Source: Conexibacter sp. CPCC 206217
Lineage (GTDB): Bacteria > Actinomycetota > Thermoleophilia > Solirubrobacterales > Solirubrobacteraceae
Assembly: GCF_030646165.1 (NCBI RefSeq)
Contig: NZ_JAUTDO010000003.1
Coordinates: 496,001 to 560,000, forward strand
Direction: 5' to 3'
DNA length: 64,000 bases
Part shown: piece by piece, positions 26,176-35,896 of the stretch
Position numbering within the stretch: the stretch's first letter is position 1
Layout of the letters: the number at the start of each line of letters is the position of its first letter
Program-made: the position numbers and the translations under genes
The notes under the pieces: generated by a model
Database searches by the model: none
Told to the model about the DNA's origin: nothing
What the model saw: only the letters and a program-made list of their open reading frames with translations

Positions 26176-27015
26176 CTACTTCACAGACCCCGCCAGCATC
26201 CCCTGCACGAAGTAGCGCTGGAACGCGAGGAAGACGCACAGCGGGATCGCCAGGGAGAGGAACGAGGCCGGGGCGATCAGGTCGATGTTGGAGCCGAACT
26301 GGCGCGTCTGGGAGAAGATCGCGACCGTCAGCGGCTGGGTGTCGCGGCCGAACGTCAGCGCGACGATCAGGTCGTTCCAGGTCCACAGGAACTGGAAGAT
26401 CGCAAGCGATGCGATCGCCGGCAGACCCAGCGGGAGGATCAGGCGCACGAAGATCTTCAGCTCCGACGCACCGTCGATCCGCGCCGACTCGAGGATGTCT
26501 CTCGGGATCCCGGCGAAGAAGTTGCGCATCAGGAAGATCCCGAACGGCAGGCCGAACGCGACGTGGAACAGCACGAGGCCGAGCACGGTGTCGAACAGGC
26601 CGGTGTCGTTGTAGAGCGAGAAGATCGGGATCAGCGCGACCTGCAGCGGCACCACCAGCAGCCCGATCACGACGACGAACAGCCAGTCGCGGGCGGGGAA
26701 TCTCAGCCACGCGAACGCGTAGCCGGCCAGCGAGGCGACGATCACGAGCAGGATCGTGTTGCCGACGGCGATCTGCACCGTCACCCACAGCGCGCTCATG
26801 ATGTCTCTGTTGTCGAACAGCGCGCTGTAGTTGTCGAACGTCGCGATGCTCGGCTGCGCGACGACCTTCCACCAGCCCGTCGCGCTGATCTCGCTCGCCG
26901 GCAGCAGCGAGGTCAGGAACAGCCCGAACGTCGGCACCAGCCACATCGCCGCGACGACGATCAGCAGCAGGTTCAGCGGTCCGCGCGCGACGGCGCGCCC
27001 GATTCGCGCAGCCAT
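26176..27015 (-). CDS. carbohydrate ABC transporter permease, MalG type
   Basis: 279 residues with six membrane helices and the EAA loop that contacts the ATPase: ILESARIDGASELKIFVRLI (around residue 185). This is the binding-protein-dependent sugar permease family (MalG/UgpE). The ATG follows directly on the stop codon of the MalF-type gene with no gap, so expression is coupled. The helix order and the C-terminal RYFVQGMLAGSVK are typical. Confidence 0.94.
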   Translation of the reverse strand: MAARIGRAVARGPLNLLLIVVAAMWLVPTFGLFLTSLLPASEISATGWWKVVAQPSIATFDNYSALFDNRDIMSALWVTVQIAVGNTILLVIVASLAGYAFAWLRFPARDWLFVVVIGLLVVPLQVALIPIFSLYNDTGLFDTVLGLVLFHVAFGLPFGIFLMRNFFAGIPRDILESARIDGASELKIFVRLILPLGLPAIASLAIFQFLWTWNDLIVALTFGRDTQPLTVAIFSQTRQFGSNIDLIAPASFLSLAIPLCVFLAFQRYFVQGMLAGSVK

Positions 27016-28380
27016 CTACGCCTCCTCTCGCTTGAAGCGCCGGATGTTGAGCGCCAGCACGGGGATCACCAGGATGAAGAGGAAGACGGCGATCGCCGAG
27101 CCGAGCCCGAAGTCGTTGACGCCGCCGAACGAGGTGCGCCACATCGCCAGCGCGATCACGTTCGCGTCGTCCTGCGAGGACTGCGGCGCGACTGACAGGA
27201 TGATGTCGAAGACCTTCAGGACGTTGATGATCATCGTGATGAAGACGACCGACAGGACCGGCGCCAGCATCGGCACGGTGACGCGCCGGAAGACCTGCCA
27301 CTCGGTCGCGCCGTCGGTCCGCGCGGCCTCCAGCACCTCGCGCGAGATCGAAGCCAGGCCGGCGGCGATGATCACCATCGCGAAGCCCGCCCAGACCCAG
27401 ATGTAGGCGATCATCACCGCGGGCGTGATCAGCTTCGGCCCCAGCCACGAGACGCCCTGAAACGGCGCCGCGAACGTCTGCGAGCCGACCGCGACTCTGT
27501 AGGTCGCACCCGCACCGACGTCTCTGAAGACGAACGCACCGTCGTCGGCGCTCGTCGCGGTCTGCACGACGCCGCCGCTGGAGTCACGCAGCTCGACCGT
27601 CGCGCCGGGGAGCCCCAGCTCGCCGGGCTCGACGACGCCCGCTCTGCCGCCGCCGGGCTTGAAGTCGCGCCAGACGGTGCCGGTGATCTCACCGTCGGCC
27701 GCTCTCGGCGCGACCGCCTGTCTGGCGCCGGCCGGCATGTCGGCCGGCGGGATCGCGGTCAGCCCGAGCACCGCGGTGTCGCCCGCTCTCACCGGTGCTC
27801 TCAGCACGAACCCGGTCGCCGGAGAGCCCGCGATCGTCGGCGACGAGCCCTGCCCCGTCGTCAGCACCCCGCTCTCTCCGAACGTGTCGTGGACGACCTT
27901 CAGCGCCGCGTTTATCGTGCCCTGCGACGGGTCCTTCTGGTCCATGATGTGCCAGATCACGCCGGCCGCGAAGAGCGAGATCGCCATCGGCATGAAGACG
28001 GCGGTCTTGAAACCGGTCGACCAGCGGATCCGCTCGGTCAGGACGGCGAAGACGAGCCCGATCGCGGTCACCAGCGCCGGCACGACGGCGACCCAGATGA
28101 CGTTGTTCTTGATCGCCGTCTGGAGCGTGTCGGTCGTGAAGATGTCCTTGTAGTTGTCGAACGCGACGAAGTTGCCGCCGTCGCGGTCGAAGAAGCTGCG
28201 CACGATGGTCCAGATCGTCGGATAGACGATCCAGACGACGAGGAAGATCAGCGCCGGCGCGAGGAACAGCAGCGGCACGAGCGCCGCACGCCCGCGCCCG
28301 CCGCCGCCGCGCCGCCCGCCGGGGGCGCCGCCCGCCGCGCGGCCCGCCCCTCTTCCCCCGACTGTCGCCGACGCGCCCAC
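27016..28380 (-). CDS. carbohydrate ABC transporter permease, MalF type, with inserted extracytoplasmic domain
   Basis: 454 residues against about 300 for the family. Helices 1-3 lie at ~34-60, 93-116 and 125-146, and the rest of the permease resumes near residue 308 (WLGPKLITPAVMIAYIWVW), with the EAA loop VLEAARTDGATEWQVFRRV at ~349-367. In between, residues ~171-305 form an insert whose second half (EITGTVWRDF, LGLPGATVELRDSSGG, DDGAFVFRDVGAGATYRV) has the pattern of SdrD-B/carboxypeptidase-regulatory-like beta-sandwich modules. By topology the insert faces outward, where the binding protein docks. The start is GTG 28380, with a basic Gly/Arg-rich N-terminal tail. Confidence 0.92.
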   Translation of the reverse strand: MGASATVGGRGAGRAAGGAPGGRRGGGGRGRAALVPLLFLAPALIFLVVWIVYPTIWTIVRSFFDRDGGNFVAFDNYKDIFTTDTLQTAIKNNVIWVAVVPALVTAIGLVFAVLTERIRWSTGFKTAVFMPMAISLFAAGVIWHIMDQKDPSQGTINAALKVVHDTFGESGVLTTGQGSSPTIAGSPATGFVLRAPVRAGDTAVLGLTAIPPADMPAGARQAVAPRAADGEITGTVWRDFKPGGGRAGVVEPGELGLPGATVELRDSSGGVVQTATSADDGAFVFRDVGAGATYRVAVGSQTFAAPFQGVSWLGPKLITPAVMIAYIWVWAGFAMVIIAAGLASISREVLEAARTDGATEWQVFRRVTVPMLAPVLSVVFITMIINVLKVFDIILSVAPQSSQDDANVIALAMWRTSFGGVNDFGLGSAIAVFLFILVIPVLALNIRRFKREEA

Positions 28381-28383
28381 GCC

Positions 28384-29729
28384 TCAGCCCGCTCTGAACG
28401 CTCTCGCCGCCGACGTCTCCAGCGCCTGCGCGGTGCCGTCTATGTCGCTGGGGTTCGCGAGGAAGTCCTGCAGGATCTTCCACTCGCCCTGGCCCGGCGT
28501 GCCACCGAACGCGGCCGGCGCGAGGTCGGACATGTCGAAGCGGAACGTTCTCGCGTTGGCGATCGCGGTCGCGACCGTCTTCGTGATCTCGTCCGGGTAG
28601 ACGTCCTCGCCGACGCTTCTGTTCGGCGAGGAGAAGCCGCCGCGCTCGGCCCACGTGCTGGCGCCGTCGGGCGAGGCGAGGAACTCGACGAACGCTCTCA
28701 CCGCCGGCGTGTCGCGGAAGGTCGCGATCGAGTCGCCGCCGCCGACGACCGCGTCCTCGCTGTCGCCGATGTTCGGGAACGGATAGACGTTGTAGCCGCT
28801 CTCCGCTCTCAATCTCGTCGACTCCGCGACGACGCCGGGGACGAAGTCGCCCTCTATGACCTGGGCGCCTCTGGGCGGATCCTGGAAGACGTTCTCGACC
28901 GAGGCCGGGAACTCCGTCTGCAGCGCGCCCTGCGTGCCGCCGACGATGTTCGATCTGTCGCCCAGCACCTGCGCCATCGTTCTCAGCGCGGATCTGACCG
29001 ACGGGTCGGTCCAGGGGATTCTGTGCTCGCTCAGCTGGTCGTACTTGTCGGGACCGGCCTCGCGCAGGTAGATGTTCTCGAACAGGTCGGTGAGGGTCCA
29101 GCCGTCGGCCCCGCCGATCGAGTAGGCCGGCACGCCGGAGGCTCTGTACGTTCTCGCGTTCGCGAGGAAGTCGTCCCACGTCGCCGGGTCCGTCACACCT
29201 GCGTTTCTGGCCGCTGCGACGTTGTACCAGACGGTCGACTTGTTGGCGCCCTTGTAGACGAAGCTGAACAGTCTCCCGCCGATCGTGCCGAGCTTGACGA
29301 AGTCCGGCGCATAATTGGCGCTGACGGTGTCCTTCGCGTAGTCGATCGGTCTCAGCGCGCCCTGTCTCTGGAACTCTCTGATCAGGCCGGGCTGGGCGAT
29401 CGTCGCGATGTCCGGCGGGTTGCCGCCCTGCACCGCGGTGCCGACGACCGTCGGCAGGTTGTCACCCGCGGAGGTGTATCTGACGGTGACGTCCGGATAC
29501 TGCTCGTTGAACTTGTCGATGACGGCCTGGAACGATCTCTGCTCGTCGCCGGTCCAGATGCCGATCACGGAGACCGACCCTCTGACGTCGGCGGCGGTCG
29601 TCGTGGCGCCGCCGCCGGACGTGCTGGAGCCGCTGGTGCTGCCGCTGTCGTCGTCGCTGCCGCAGCCTGCCGCGAGCAGTACGGGCGCGAGCGCGAGCAG
29701 CGCTGCCGCCGTCGCGATGCGGTGCCGTG

Positions 29730-29733
<4 letters not shown>
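28384..29733 (-). CDS. sugar ABC transporter substrate-binding lipoprotein
   Basis: 449 residues. A lipoprotein signal ends in LLAAGC (lipobox), followed by a Ser/Gly/Thr-rich spacer. The mature part is a family-1 extracellular solute-binding protein: [54 protein letters not shown] and a C-terminal [15 protein letters not shown]. It delivers an unknown carbohydrate to the two permeases downstream. The start codon (ATG 29733) overlaps the ATPase stop (ATGA), and only three bases separate its stop from the GTG of the MalF-type gene, so the four genes are one operon. Many Arg codons are AGA. Confidence 0.94.
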
Positions 29734-30998
<1,265 letters not shown>

Positions 30999-31174
30999 GG
31001 TGAACCGTCCCTTTCCGCTCGCACAGGGAAACGCTCGAGACGGGCGGCTCGCGCCAGCAACACCCCCTCCTCCTCCTTGACCATTCAGCTACCCCGCACA
31101 GACGGACGGCCAAACTCAAGCACCAGCCCGCTTTGGCCGATGACCCGCTCAGCGACCATCGAGGAAGGACTGAT

Positions 31175-33223
31175 TTGCAGCAAATCATCTCGGGGGCGCC
31201 GCTGCGGCGGATGTTGGCGGCGCTGACGACGATCGGCATAGGGCTTCTGCTCGCGTACGCGCTGATCGACGTCGGCGGGCGCGTCTCCGACGCGTTGATC
31301 GACGACGGGATCTACCTCGCGCTGGAGCTCGGAGGCGCGATCGCCTGCCTGGTGCGCGCCGTGCTCGTGCGCGACCGCCGTCCCGCGTGGATCTGCATCG
31401 GCCTCGCGATCCTCGTCTACGCGCTCGGCGACGCCGTCTGGGGGATCGCGACCGGCCGCGGCGCGACGCCGTGGGGAGCGGACGCGGCCTACCTGCTCTT
31501 CTACCCGCTCTGCCTCGCTGGACTGGCGCTGCTGCTGGCCGACGGACGCGACCGCGTCGCCACGCGCCTCTGGATCGACGGCCTGATCGGCGGCCTGGTG
31601 GTCGGCGCCTACGCGGTCGCGTTCGCCTACGAGCCGATCGTCACCGCCAGCACGACGAGCTCGACGCAGACGGCGCTGCACCTCGCCTACCCGCTTGCGG
31701 ACCTCGTGCTGGTCGGAATCGTGCTGACCGCGTTCGCGTCGCAGGCGTGGCGGCCCGGCGGCGTGTGGGTGCTGCTCGGGCTCGGGATGACGATCTTCAC
31801 CGTCGCCGACACGCTGTTCGCCTACCAGACCTCCGCCGGCATCTTCGACGACGACTCGATCGTCTCGGCGCTGTGGCCGACCGCGCTGGTGCTGTGGGGC
31901 TGGGCGGCGTGGCAGCCGTGGCGCCCGCGCCGCGCCGACAGCAGCTTCGGCTTCCAGGCGTTCGTGATGCCGTCGGTCTTCGCCGGCTTTGCGGTCGCGC
32001 TGCTCTGCTACGGCCAGTTCGCCGACGTCGCGACCGCCGCGGTGCTGCTGGCGACCGGCGCGCTCGTCGTCGCGACGCTGCGCGCCGGCTGGACCTTCAT
32101 GGAGTACACGCGGCTGCTGCGCACGACGCGCGCGGAGGCGATGACCGACGGGCTCACCGGCCTGCCCAACCGCCGCCGCCTGATGCACGACCTCGAGCGT
32201 GCCGTCGCGCTGTGCCTCGCCGACGCGCGCGGGCGCCACCGCCAGACGCTCGCGTTCTTCGACCTCGACGGCTTCAAGGGCTACAACGACGGCTTCGGCC
32301 ACGCCGCCGGCGACATGCTGCTGGACCGCCTCGCGGGCCGCCTCGCCGAGGTCGTCGTCGGCCACGGCCGCGCCTACCGGCTCGGCGGCGACGAGTTCTG
32401 CATCCTGCTCGACGAGGCCGCCAGACCCGACGACGCGATCGTGCAGGCGGCCGTCGACGCACTGCGCGAGCAGGGCGAGGGCTTCCGCGTCGGCGCCTCC
32501 TACGGGCTCGTCGAGATACCGGCCGAGGCCGAGTCGGCCACGCACGCGCTGCAGCTCGCCGACCAGCGCATGTACGCGGCCAAGGACGACTCGCGCCAGT
32601 CGAGCCGGCGCCAGACCAGCGACGTGCTGCTGCAGGTGCTGCGCGAGCGCGAGCCGGAGCTGCGCGACCACCTCGAGGGCGTCGCGGCGCTCGTCGTCGG
32701 CGTCGCGCGACGGATGGGCCTCAGCGCCGAGCAGGTCGACGAGGTCGCGCGCGCGGCCGAGCTGCACGACATCGGCAAGATCGCGATCCCCGACGCGATC
32801 CTGCACAAGCCGGGCCCGCTCGACGCCGACGAGTGGCGGCTGATGCGCGAGCACACCGTCGTCGGCGACCGGATCCTCGGCGCGGCGCCGGCGATGCGGC
32901 CGGTCGCGGCGATCGTCCGCTCCAGCCACGAGCGCTACGACGGCGGCGGCTACCCGGACGGGCTGGTCGGCGAGCGGATTCCGCTCGGCGCGCGGATCGT
33001 CGCGGTCTGCGACGCGTTCGACGCGATGACGAGCGAGCGTCCCTACAAGGGCAGAGTGCTGCGCGCCGACGCGCTCGCGGAGCTGCGCCGCTGTGCCGGC
33101 TCGCAGTTCGACCCGGTCGTCGTCGAGGCGTTCTGCGCGGTCGCGGCGGAGGCGGAGCGGGCCCCGGACGCACAAACGCCGTCGGCGGCCGAGCAGGCCG
33201 CCGACGGCGTCAGCAGTTCCTGA
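31175..33223 (+). CDS. membrane GGDEF and HD-GYP domain protein
   Basis: 682 residues from TTG 31175, chosen because GAGGAAGGA (31161-31169) sits at the right distance; ATG 31133 is an in-frame alternative without a site. The first ~300 residues hold about eight or nine membrane helices. The GGDEF domain has an intact GGDEF at 404-408 but no RxxD inhibitory site. The HD-GYP domain is complete: HDIGK at 531-535 and GGGYPDG with GYP at 592-594. It could both make and hydrolyse cyclic di-GMP, or use one domain as regulator of the other. The sensory membrane part has no named domain. Confidence 0.92.
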   Translation: MQQIISGAPLRRMLAALTTIGIGLLLAYALIDVGGRVSDALIDDGIYLALELGGAIACLVRAVLVRDRRPAWICIGLAILVYALGDAVWGIATGRGATPWGADAAYLLFYPLCLAGLALLLADGRDRVATRLWIDGLIGGLVVGAYAVAFAYEPIVTASTTSSTQTALHLAYPLADLVLVGIVLTAFASQAWRPGGVWVLLGLGMTIFTVADTLFAYQTSAGIFDDDSIVSALWPTALVLWGWAAWQPWRPRRADSSFGFQAFVMPSVFAGFAVALLCYGQFADVATAAVLLATGALVVATLRAGWTFMEYTRLLRTTRAEAMTDGLTGLPNRRRLMHDLERAVALCLADARGRHRQTLAFFDLDGFKGYNDGFGHAAGDMLLDRLAGRLAEVVVGHGRAYRLGGDEFCILLDEAARPDDAIVQAAVDALREQGEGFRVGASYGLVEIPAEAESATHALQLADQRMYAAKDDSRQSSRRQTSDVLLQVLREREPELRDHLEGVAALVVGVARRMGLSAEQVDEVARAAELHDIGKIAIPDAILHKPGPLDADEWRLMREHTVVGDRILGAAPAMRPVAAIVRSSHERYDGGGYPDGLVGERIPLGARIVAVCDAFDAMTSERPYKGRVLRADALAELRRCAGSQFDPVVVEAFCAVAAEAERAPDAQTPSAAEQAADGVSSS

Positions 33224-33235
33224 TCCAGGCGGGCG

Positions 33236-33781
33236 CTACGCCTTGACGGCGGAGATGTCGAGCGTGAGCTTGACCTTGTCGCTGACCAGCATGTTGCCGG
33301 AGCCGAGCGCCTGGTTGAACTTCATCTCGAAGTCGCTGCGGTTGATCTGACCGGTGACCGAGAGGCCGACGCGGTCGTTGCCCCACGGATCGGTGTCGGA
33401 GCCCTCGAAGACGGCCTCGAGCGTGATCGACTTCGTGATGCCGTGGATCGTGATGTCCCCGGTGATCTTGAACGTCTCGTCGTCGACGGGCGTTATCGCG
33501 GTCGAGGTGAACGTGATCTGCTCGTGCGTGGCGGCGTCGAAGAAGTCGGGCGAGCGCAGGTGCTCGTCGCGCTGCGCCTCGTTGGTGTCGACCGAGGCGA
33601 CCTGGACGGTGCCGCTGGCGGTCGCCGTGCCGTCCTCGGCGATCGTGAGGCTGCCGGCGAATTCCTTGAACTTCCCCTTCACCGTGGCGATGCCCATGTG
33701 CTTGACCTGGAAGCCGACTTCCGAGTGCGCAGGATCGACGTTCCAGGTACCGGTGGGGACGGAGGTGACAGTGGCGGACAT
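33236..33781 (-). CDS. YceI family protein
   Basis: 181 residues with the full YceI lipocalin-like barrel: GTWNVDPAHSEVGFQVKHMG at the N-terminus, KFKEFAGSLTIAEDG, AQRDEHLRSPDFFDAATHEQ and GDITIHGITKSITL. YceI proteins bind isoprenoid or amide lipids. There is no signal peptide, so this copy is cytoplasmic. It is divergent from a MarR-family gene, and two operator-like dyads lie in the shared promoter, so repression by that MarR protein is likely. Confidence 0.95.
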   Translation of the reverse strand: MSATVTSVPTGTWNVDPAHSEVGFQVKHMGIATVKGKFKEFAGSLTIAEDGTATASGTVQVASVDTNEAQRDEHLRSPDFFDAATHEQITFTSTAITPVDDETFKITGDITIHGITKSITLEAVFEGSDTDPWGNDRVGLSVTGQINRSDFEMKFNQALGSGNMLVSDKVKLTLDISAVKA

Positions 33782-33813
33782 TGATGCTTTCCTTCCAAGG
33801 ACGGGTGAACTGA

Positions 33814-33825
33814 TTGCGTGAGCAA
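33814..33825. promoter_or_regulatory. MarR-type operator, site 1
   Basis: TTGCGTGAGCAA, an imperfect dyad within TGATTGCG...GCAAC. The same framing bases recur exactly 30 bp away at site 2. It lies on the yceI side of the divergent promoter. Confidence 0.6.
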
Positions 33826-33843
33826 CAAGGTAGCACCAAGTGA

Positions 33844-33855
33844 TTGCGCACGCAA
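33844..33855. promoter_or_regulatory. MarR-type operator, site 2
   Basis: TTGCGCACGCAA, 5-bp perfect arms around CA. It lies directly upstream of an extended -10 (TG at 33857, TATCCT at 33860-33865) for the MarR gene, so binding would block its own promoter. Centre-to-centre distance to site 1 is 30 bp, about three helical turns. Confidence 0.65.
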
Positions 33856-33872
33856 CTGTTATCCTCTTTCAC

Positions 33873-34400
33873 ATGGCAATCCACCTCTCACCCATCTCCC
33901 CTCTCCCCGCCCCGGCGGACGTCGGGCTGGACGAGCACGGCGGATCGACCTGCGGCGCGGACGACTGGGCCCGCCTGTCCGAGCATGAGACCAACGCCTG
34001 GCACGGCTTCCTGCAGGCGCATGCGGAGATCCAGGTCGAGCTCGAGCACGAGCTGCAGACCGCCCACCAGCTCTCCTTCAGCGACTACTTCGCGCTGCTC
34101 GCGCTCGAGAAGGCGCCCGGCGGCCAACTGCGGATGCACGACCTCGCCAAGCCCGTGCGGCTGACGCGCAGCGGGCTGACGCGGCTCGTCGAACGGCTCG
34201 AACGGATCGGGCTGATCGAGCGCCGCCCCTGCGAGGACGACGCGCGCGGCACCGAGGCGCGCATCACCGACGCCGGGCGCCTGCTCGTCCACGCGGCCTC
34301 CGCGACCCACCTCGCGGGCGTGCGCCGGCGCTTCCTCGAGCGCTTCTCCCCCGCGGAGCTGCAGGTCCTGGCCGAGCAGTTCGGCCGCCTCGCCGGTTGA
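33873..34400 (+). CDS. MarR family transcriptional regulator
   Basis: 175 residues with an N-terminal extension of ~35, then the MarR fold: HGFLQAHAEIQVELEHELQ (dimer helix), LSFSDYFALLALEKAPGGQL, the recognition helix around LTRSGLTRLVERLERIGLIE and the wing RRPCEDDARGTEARITDAG. A single Cys in the wing (EDD context) might serve redox sensing, but this is inference. The start is ATG 33873, only eight bases after the -10 hexamer, so the mRNA is probably leaderless. It likely represses itself and yceI. Confidence 0.9.
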   Translation: MAIHLSPISPLPAPADVGLDEHGGSTCGADDWARLSEHETNAWHGFLQAHAEIQVELEHELQTAHQLSFSDYFALLALEKAPGGQLRMHDLAKPVRLTRSGLTRLVERLERIGLIERRPCEDDARGTEARITDAGRLLVHAASATHLAGVRRRFLERFSPAELQVLAEQFGRLAG

Positions 34401-34515
34401 GCCAGGGCGGCCAGGCTGGCCAGCCAGCCGGTTGTCGGTTGACAACCGGCACCTCTTTCCGTTCTGATGGATGCGGGGCCGGATTCACCGCATCTGTTCA
34501 AGGGGAGAGAAGTCA

Positions 34516-35385
34516 ATGCCGTCACGCCTGTCCGCGCTCGTCGCCGCGTTCGCGACGCTGCTCGTCGCGCTCGCCTGCGCCGCCGCGCCGTCACTCGCCG
34601 CCTCGGGCGCATACGTCTCGCTCGGCGACTCGTACACCGCCGGTCCGCTGATCCCGAACCAGAGCCTGTCGCCGCTCGGCTGCCTGCGCTCCGACAGCAA
34701 CTATCCCCACGTCGTCAGGCCCGGTCTGACCGACGTCGCCACCTTCGCCGACCCGAGCTGCTCGGGCGCGACGACCGACGACATGTTCAACACGCAGGGC
34801 GTCACGCCCGGCCCGAACCCGCCGCAGCTCGACAGCGTCGGCAGCGACGCGCGCGTCGTCACGCTCGGGATCGGCGGCAACGACATCGGCTTCACCGACA
34901 TCGTCACGAACTGCGCGCGGCTGAACCCGTTCGACCCGTGCCGCGACGACTACGTCTCCGGCGGCAGAGACCAGATCTCCGACAGAATCGCCGCGACGCG
35001 GCCGGATGTCGAGGCCGTCATCGCCGAGATCCACAGACGCGGGCCGAGCGCGAAGGTGTTCGTCGTCGGCTACCCGACGATCCTGCCCGCGACCGGCTCC
35101 GGCTGCTGGCCGACCGTCCCGATCGGCCCGACCGACACCGCCTACCTGCGCGCGAAGACCGCCGAGCTGAACGCGATGCTCGCCTCCGCGGCGGCCGCCG
35201 CGAGAGCGATCTTCGTCGACACGGCGACCTCCAGCGTCGGCCATGACGTCTGCAAGAGCGCGAGCGTCAAGTGGGTCGAGGGGCTGATACCGGTCAACAC
35301 CGCCGCCCCCGTGCACCCGAACGCGAACGGGATGAGAAACACCGGCGCGGTCGTGCTCGCCGCGATCCTCAGAGCCGGATACTAG
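34516..35385 (+). CDS. secreted SGNH/GDSL hydrolase (lipase/esterase)
   Basis: 289 residues behind AGGGGAGA (34501-34508). A signal peptide (LVALACAAAPSLAASG) precedes an SGNH hydrolase like the Streptomyces secreted lipases: block I YVSLGDSYTAG with the catalytic Ser, block III LGIGGNDIGF, and block V HPNANGM with the catalytic His. Cys pairs at CLRSD/SCSG, CARLNPFDPC and GCW...VC probably form three disulfides. It should hydrolyse esters outside the cell. A hairpin at 35409-35433 follows the stop. Confidence 0.93.
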   Translation: MPSRLSALVAAFATLLVALACAAAPSLAASGAYVSLGDSYTAGPLIPNQSLSPLGCLRSDSNYPHVVRPGLTDVATFADPSCSGATTDDMFNTQGVTPGPNPPQLDSVGSDARVVTLGIGGNDIGFTDIVTNCARLNPFDPCRDDYVSGGRDQISDRIAATRPDVEAVIAEIHRRGPSAKVFVVGYPTILPATGSGCWPTVPIGPTDTAYLRAKTAELNAMLASAAAAARAIFVDTATSSVGHDVCKSASVKWVEGLIPVNTAAPVHPNANGMRNTGAVVLAAILRAGY

Positions 35386-35408
35386 AAGCCGGCTACCAGG
35401 AATCGGTG

Positions 35409-35433
35409 CGGCGGCCTCGGCCGGGGGCCGCCG
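35409..35433 (+). terminator. hairpin terminator after the SGNH hydrolase
   Basis: CGGCGGCC (35409-35416) pairs with GGCCGCCG (35426-35433) around a 9-base loop and is followed by TACTGTTGTT. It lies 24 bp past the stop codon. Confidence 0.6.
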
Positions 35434-35514
35434 TACTGTTGTTCCATACGGCGAAAGAGCCTGTACAGAACGTTGGACTCGTGGCCCACGGAAATTCGCC
35501 CCCGTGAGCGCATC

Positions 35515-35691
35515 ATGCTCTCCATGCAGACCACTTCACCCATCCGCCGCTACGTGATCGTTCGTCATCGCGATCACGGCACGGCGTCCTCCCGCTGGAG
35601 CATGGAGCGTGTCGCTTCCGCCCAGCGCGAGACGCCGGCCGCGCCGGTGACAGCGCCGCAGCCGCAGCCGCAGGCTGCCCGCGCCGCGTAG
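35515..35691 (+). CDS. putative small basic protein
   Basis: 58 codons from ATG 35515 (or ATG 35524). It has the local third-position bias and ends in an Ala/Pro/Gln-rich tail. The core RRYVIVRHRDHGTASSRW is basic. There is no family I recognise. It sits alone in a 511-bp gap and is followed by a strong nested hairpin, which supports an independent transcription unit. Confidence 0.4.
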   Translation: MLSMQTTSPIRRYVIVRHRDHGTASSRWSMERVASAQRETPAAPVTAPQPQPQAARAA

Positions 35692-35719
35692 CCCCAGACT
35701 CACCGCGGTACACCGCGTT

Positions 35720-35775
35720 CCCCGGCGTCCGCGCCGCTCCGCACACCCTCGGTCGGAGCGGCGGGGTCGCCGGGG
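35720..35775 (+). terminator. nested stem-loop in the 35.4-35.9 kb gap
   Basis: An outer stem CCCCGGCG/CGCCGGGG (35720-35727 with 35768-35775) encloses a perfect inner 8-bp stem CCGCTCCG/CGGAGCGG (35734-35741 with 35754-35761). It may end transcription of the small ORF or be part of a structured RNA. The rest of the gap to 35896 shows no gene. Confidence 0.5.
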
Positions 35776-35896
35776 ACGCTTCTCTTCTGCATCCCCGGTC
35801 GTCGCGCGTCGCCCGCGGTGCGGCGGTCCGACGACGACCGCACGTCACAGCGGTTGCCGCTTGTGATCGCGCCGTCGGCTCACTACCGTCAAGTTT

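Larger units (their letters stand above)
35386..35896. other. gap with one doubtful small ORF
   Basis: This is the longest stretch without a clear gene (511 bp). It holds the SGNH terminator, a possible 58-codon ORF, a nested stem-loop and, at its right end, the probable promoter of the propeller gene (TACCGT ahead of GTG 35897). Nothing else is seen. Confidence 0.7.

Noticed and set aside
31085..33175. Long minus-strand frame opposite the GGDEF/HD-GYP gene
   Set aside because: The plus strand has intact GGDEF and HD-GYP motifs; the reverse frame is compositional shadow.
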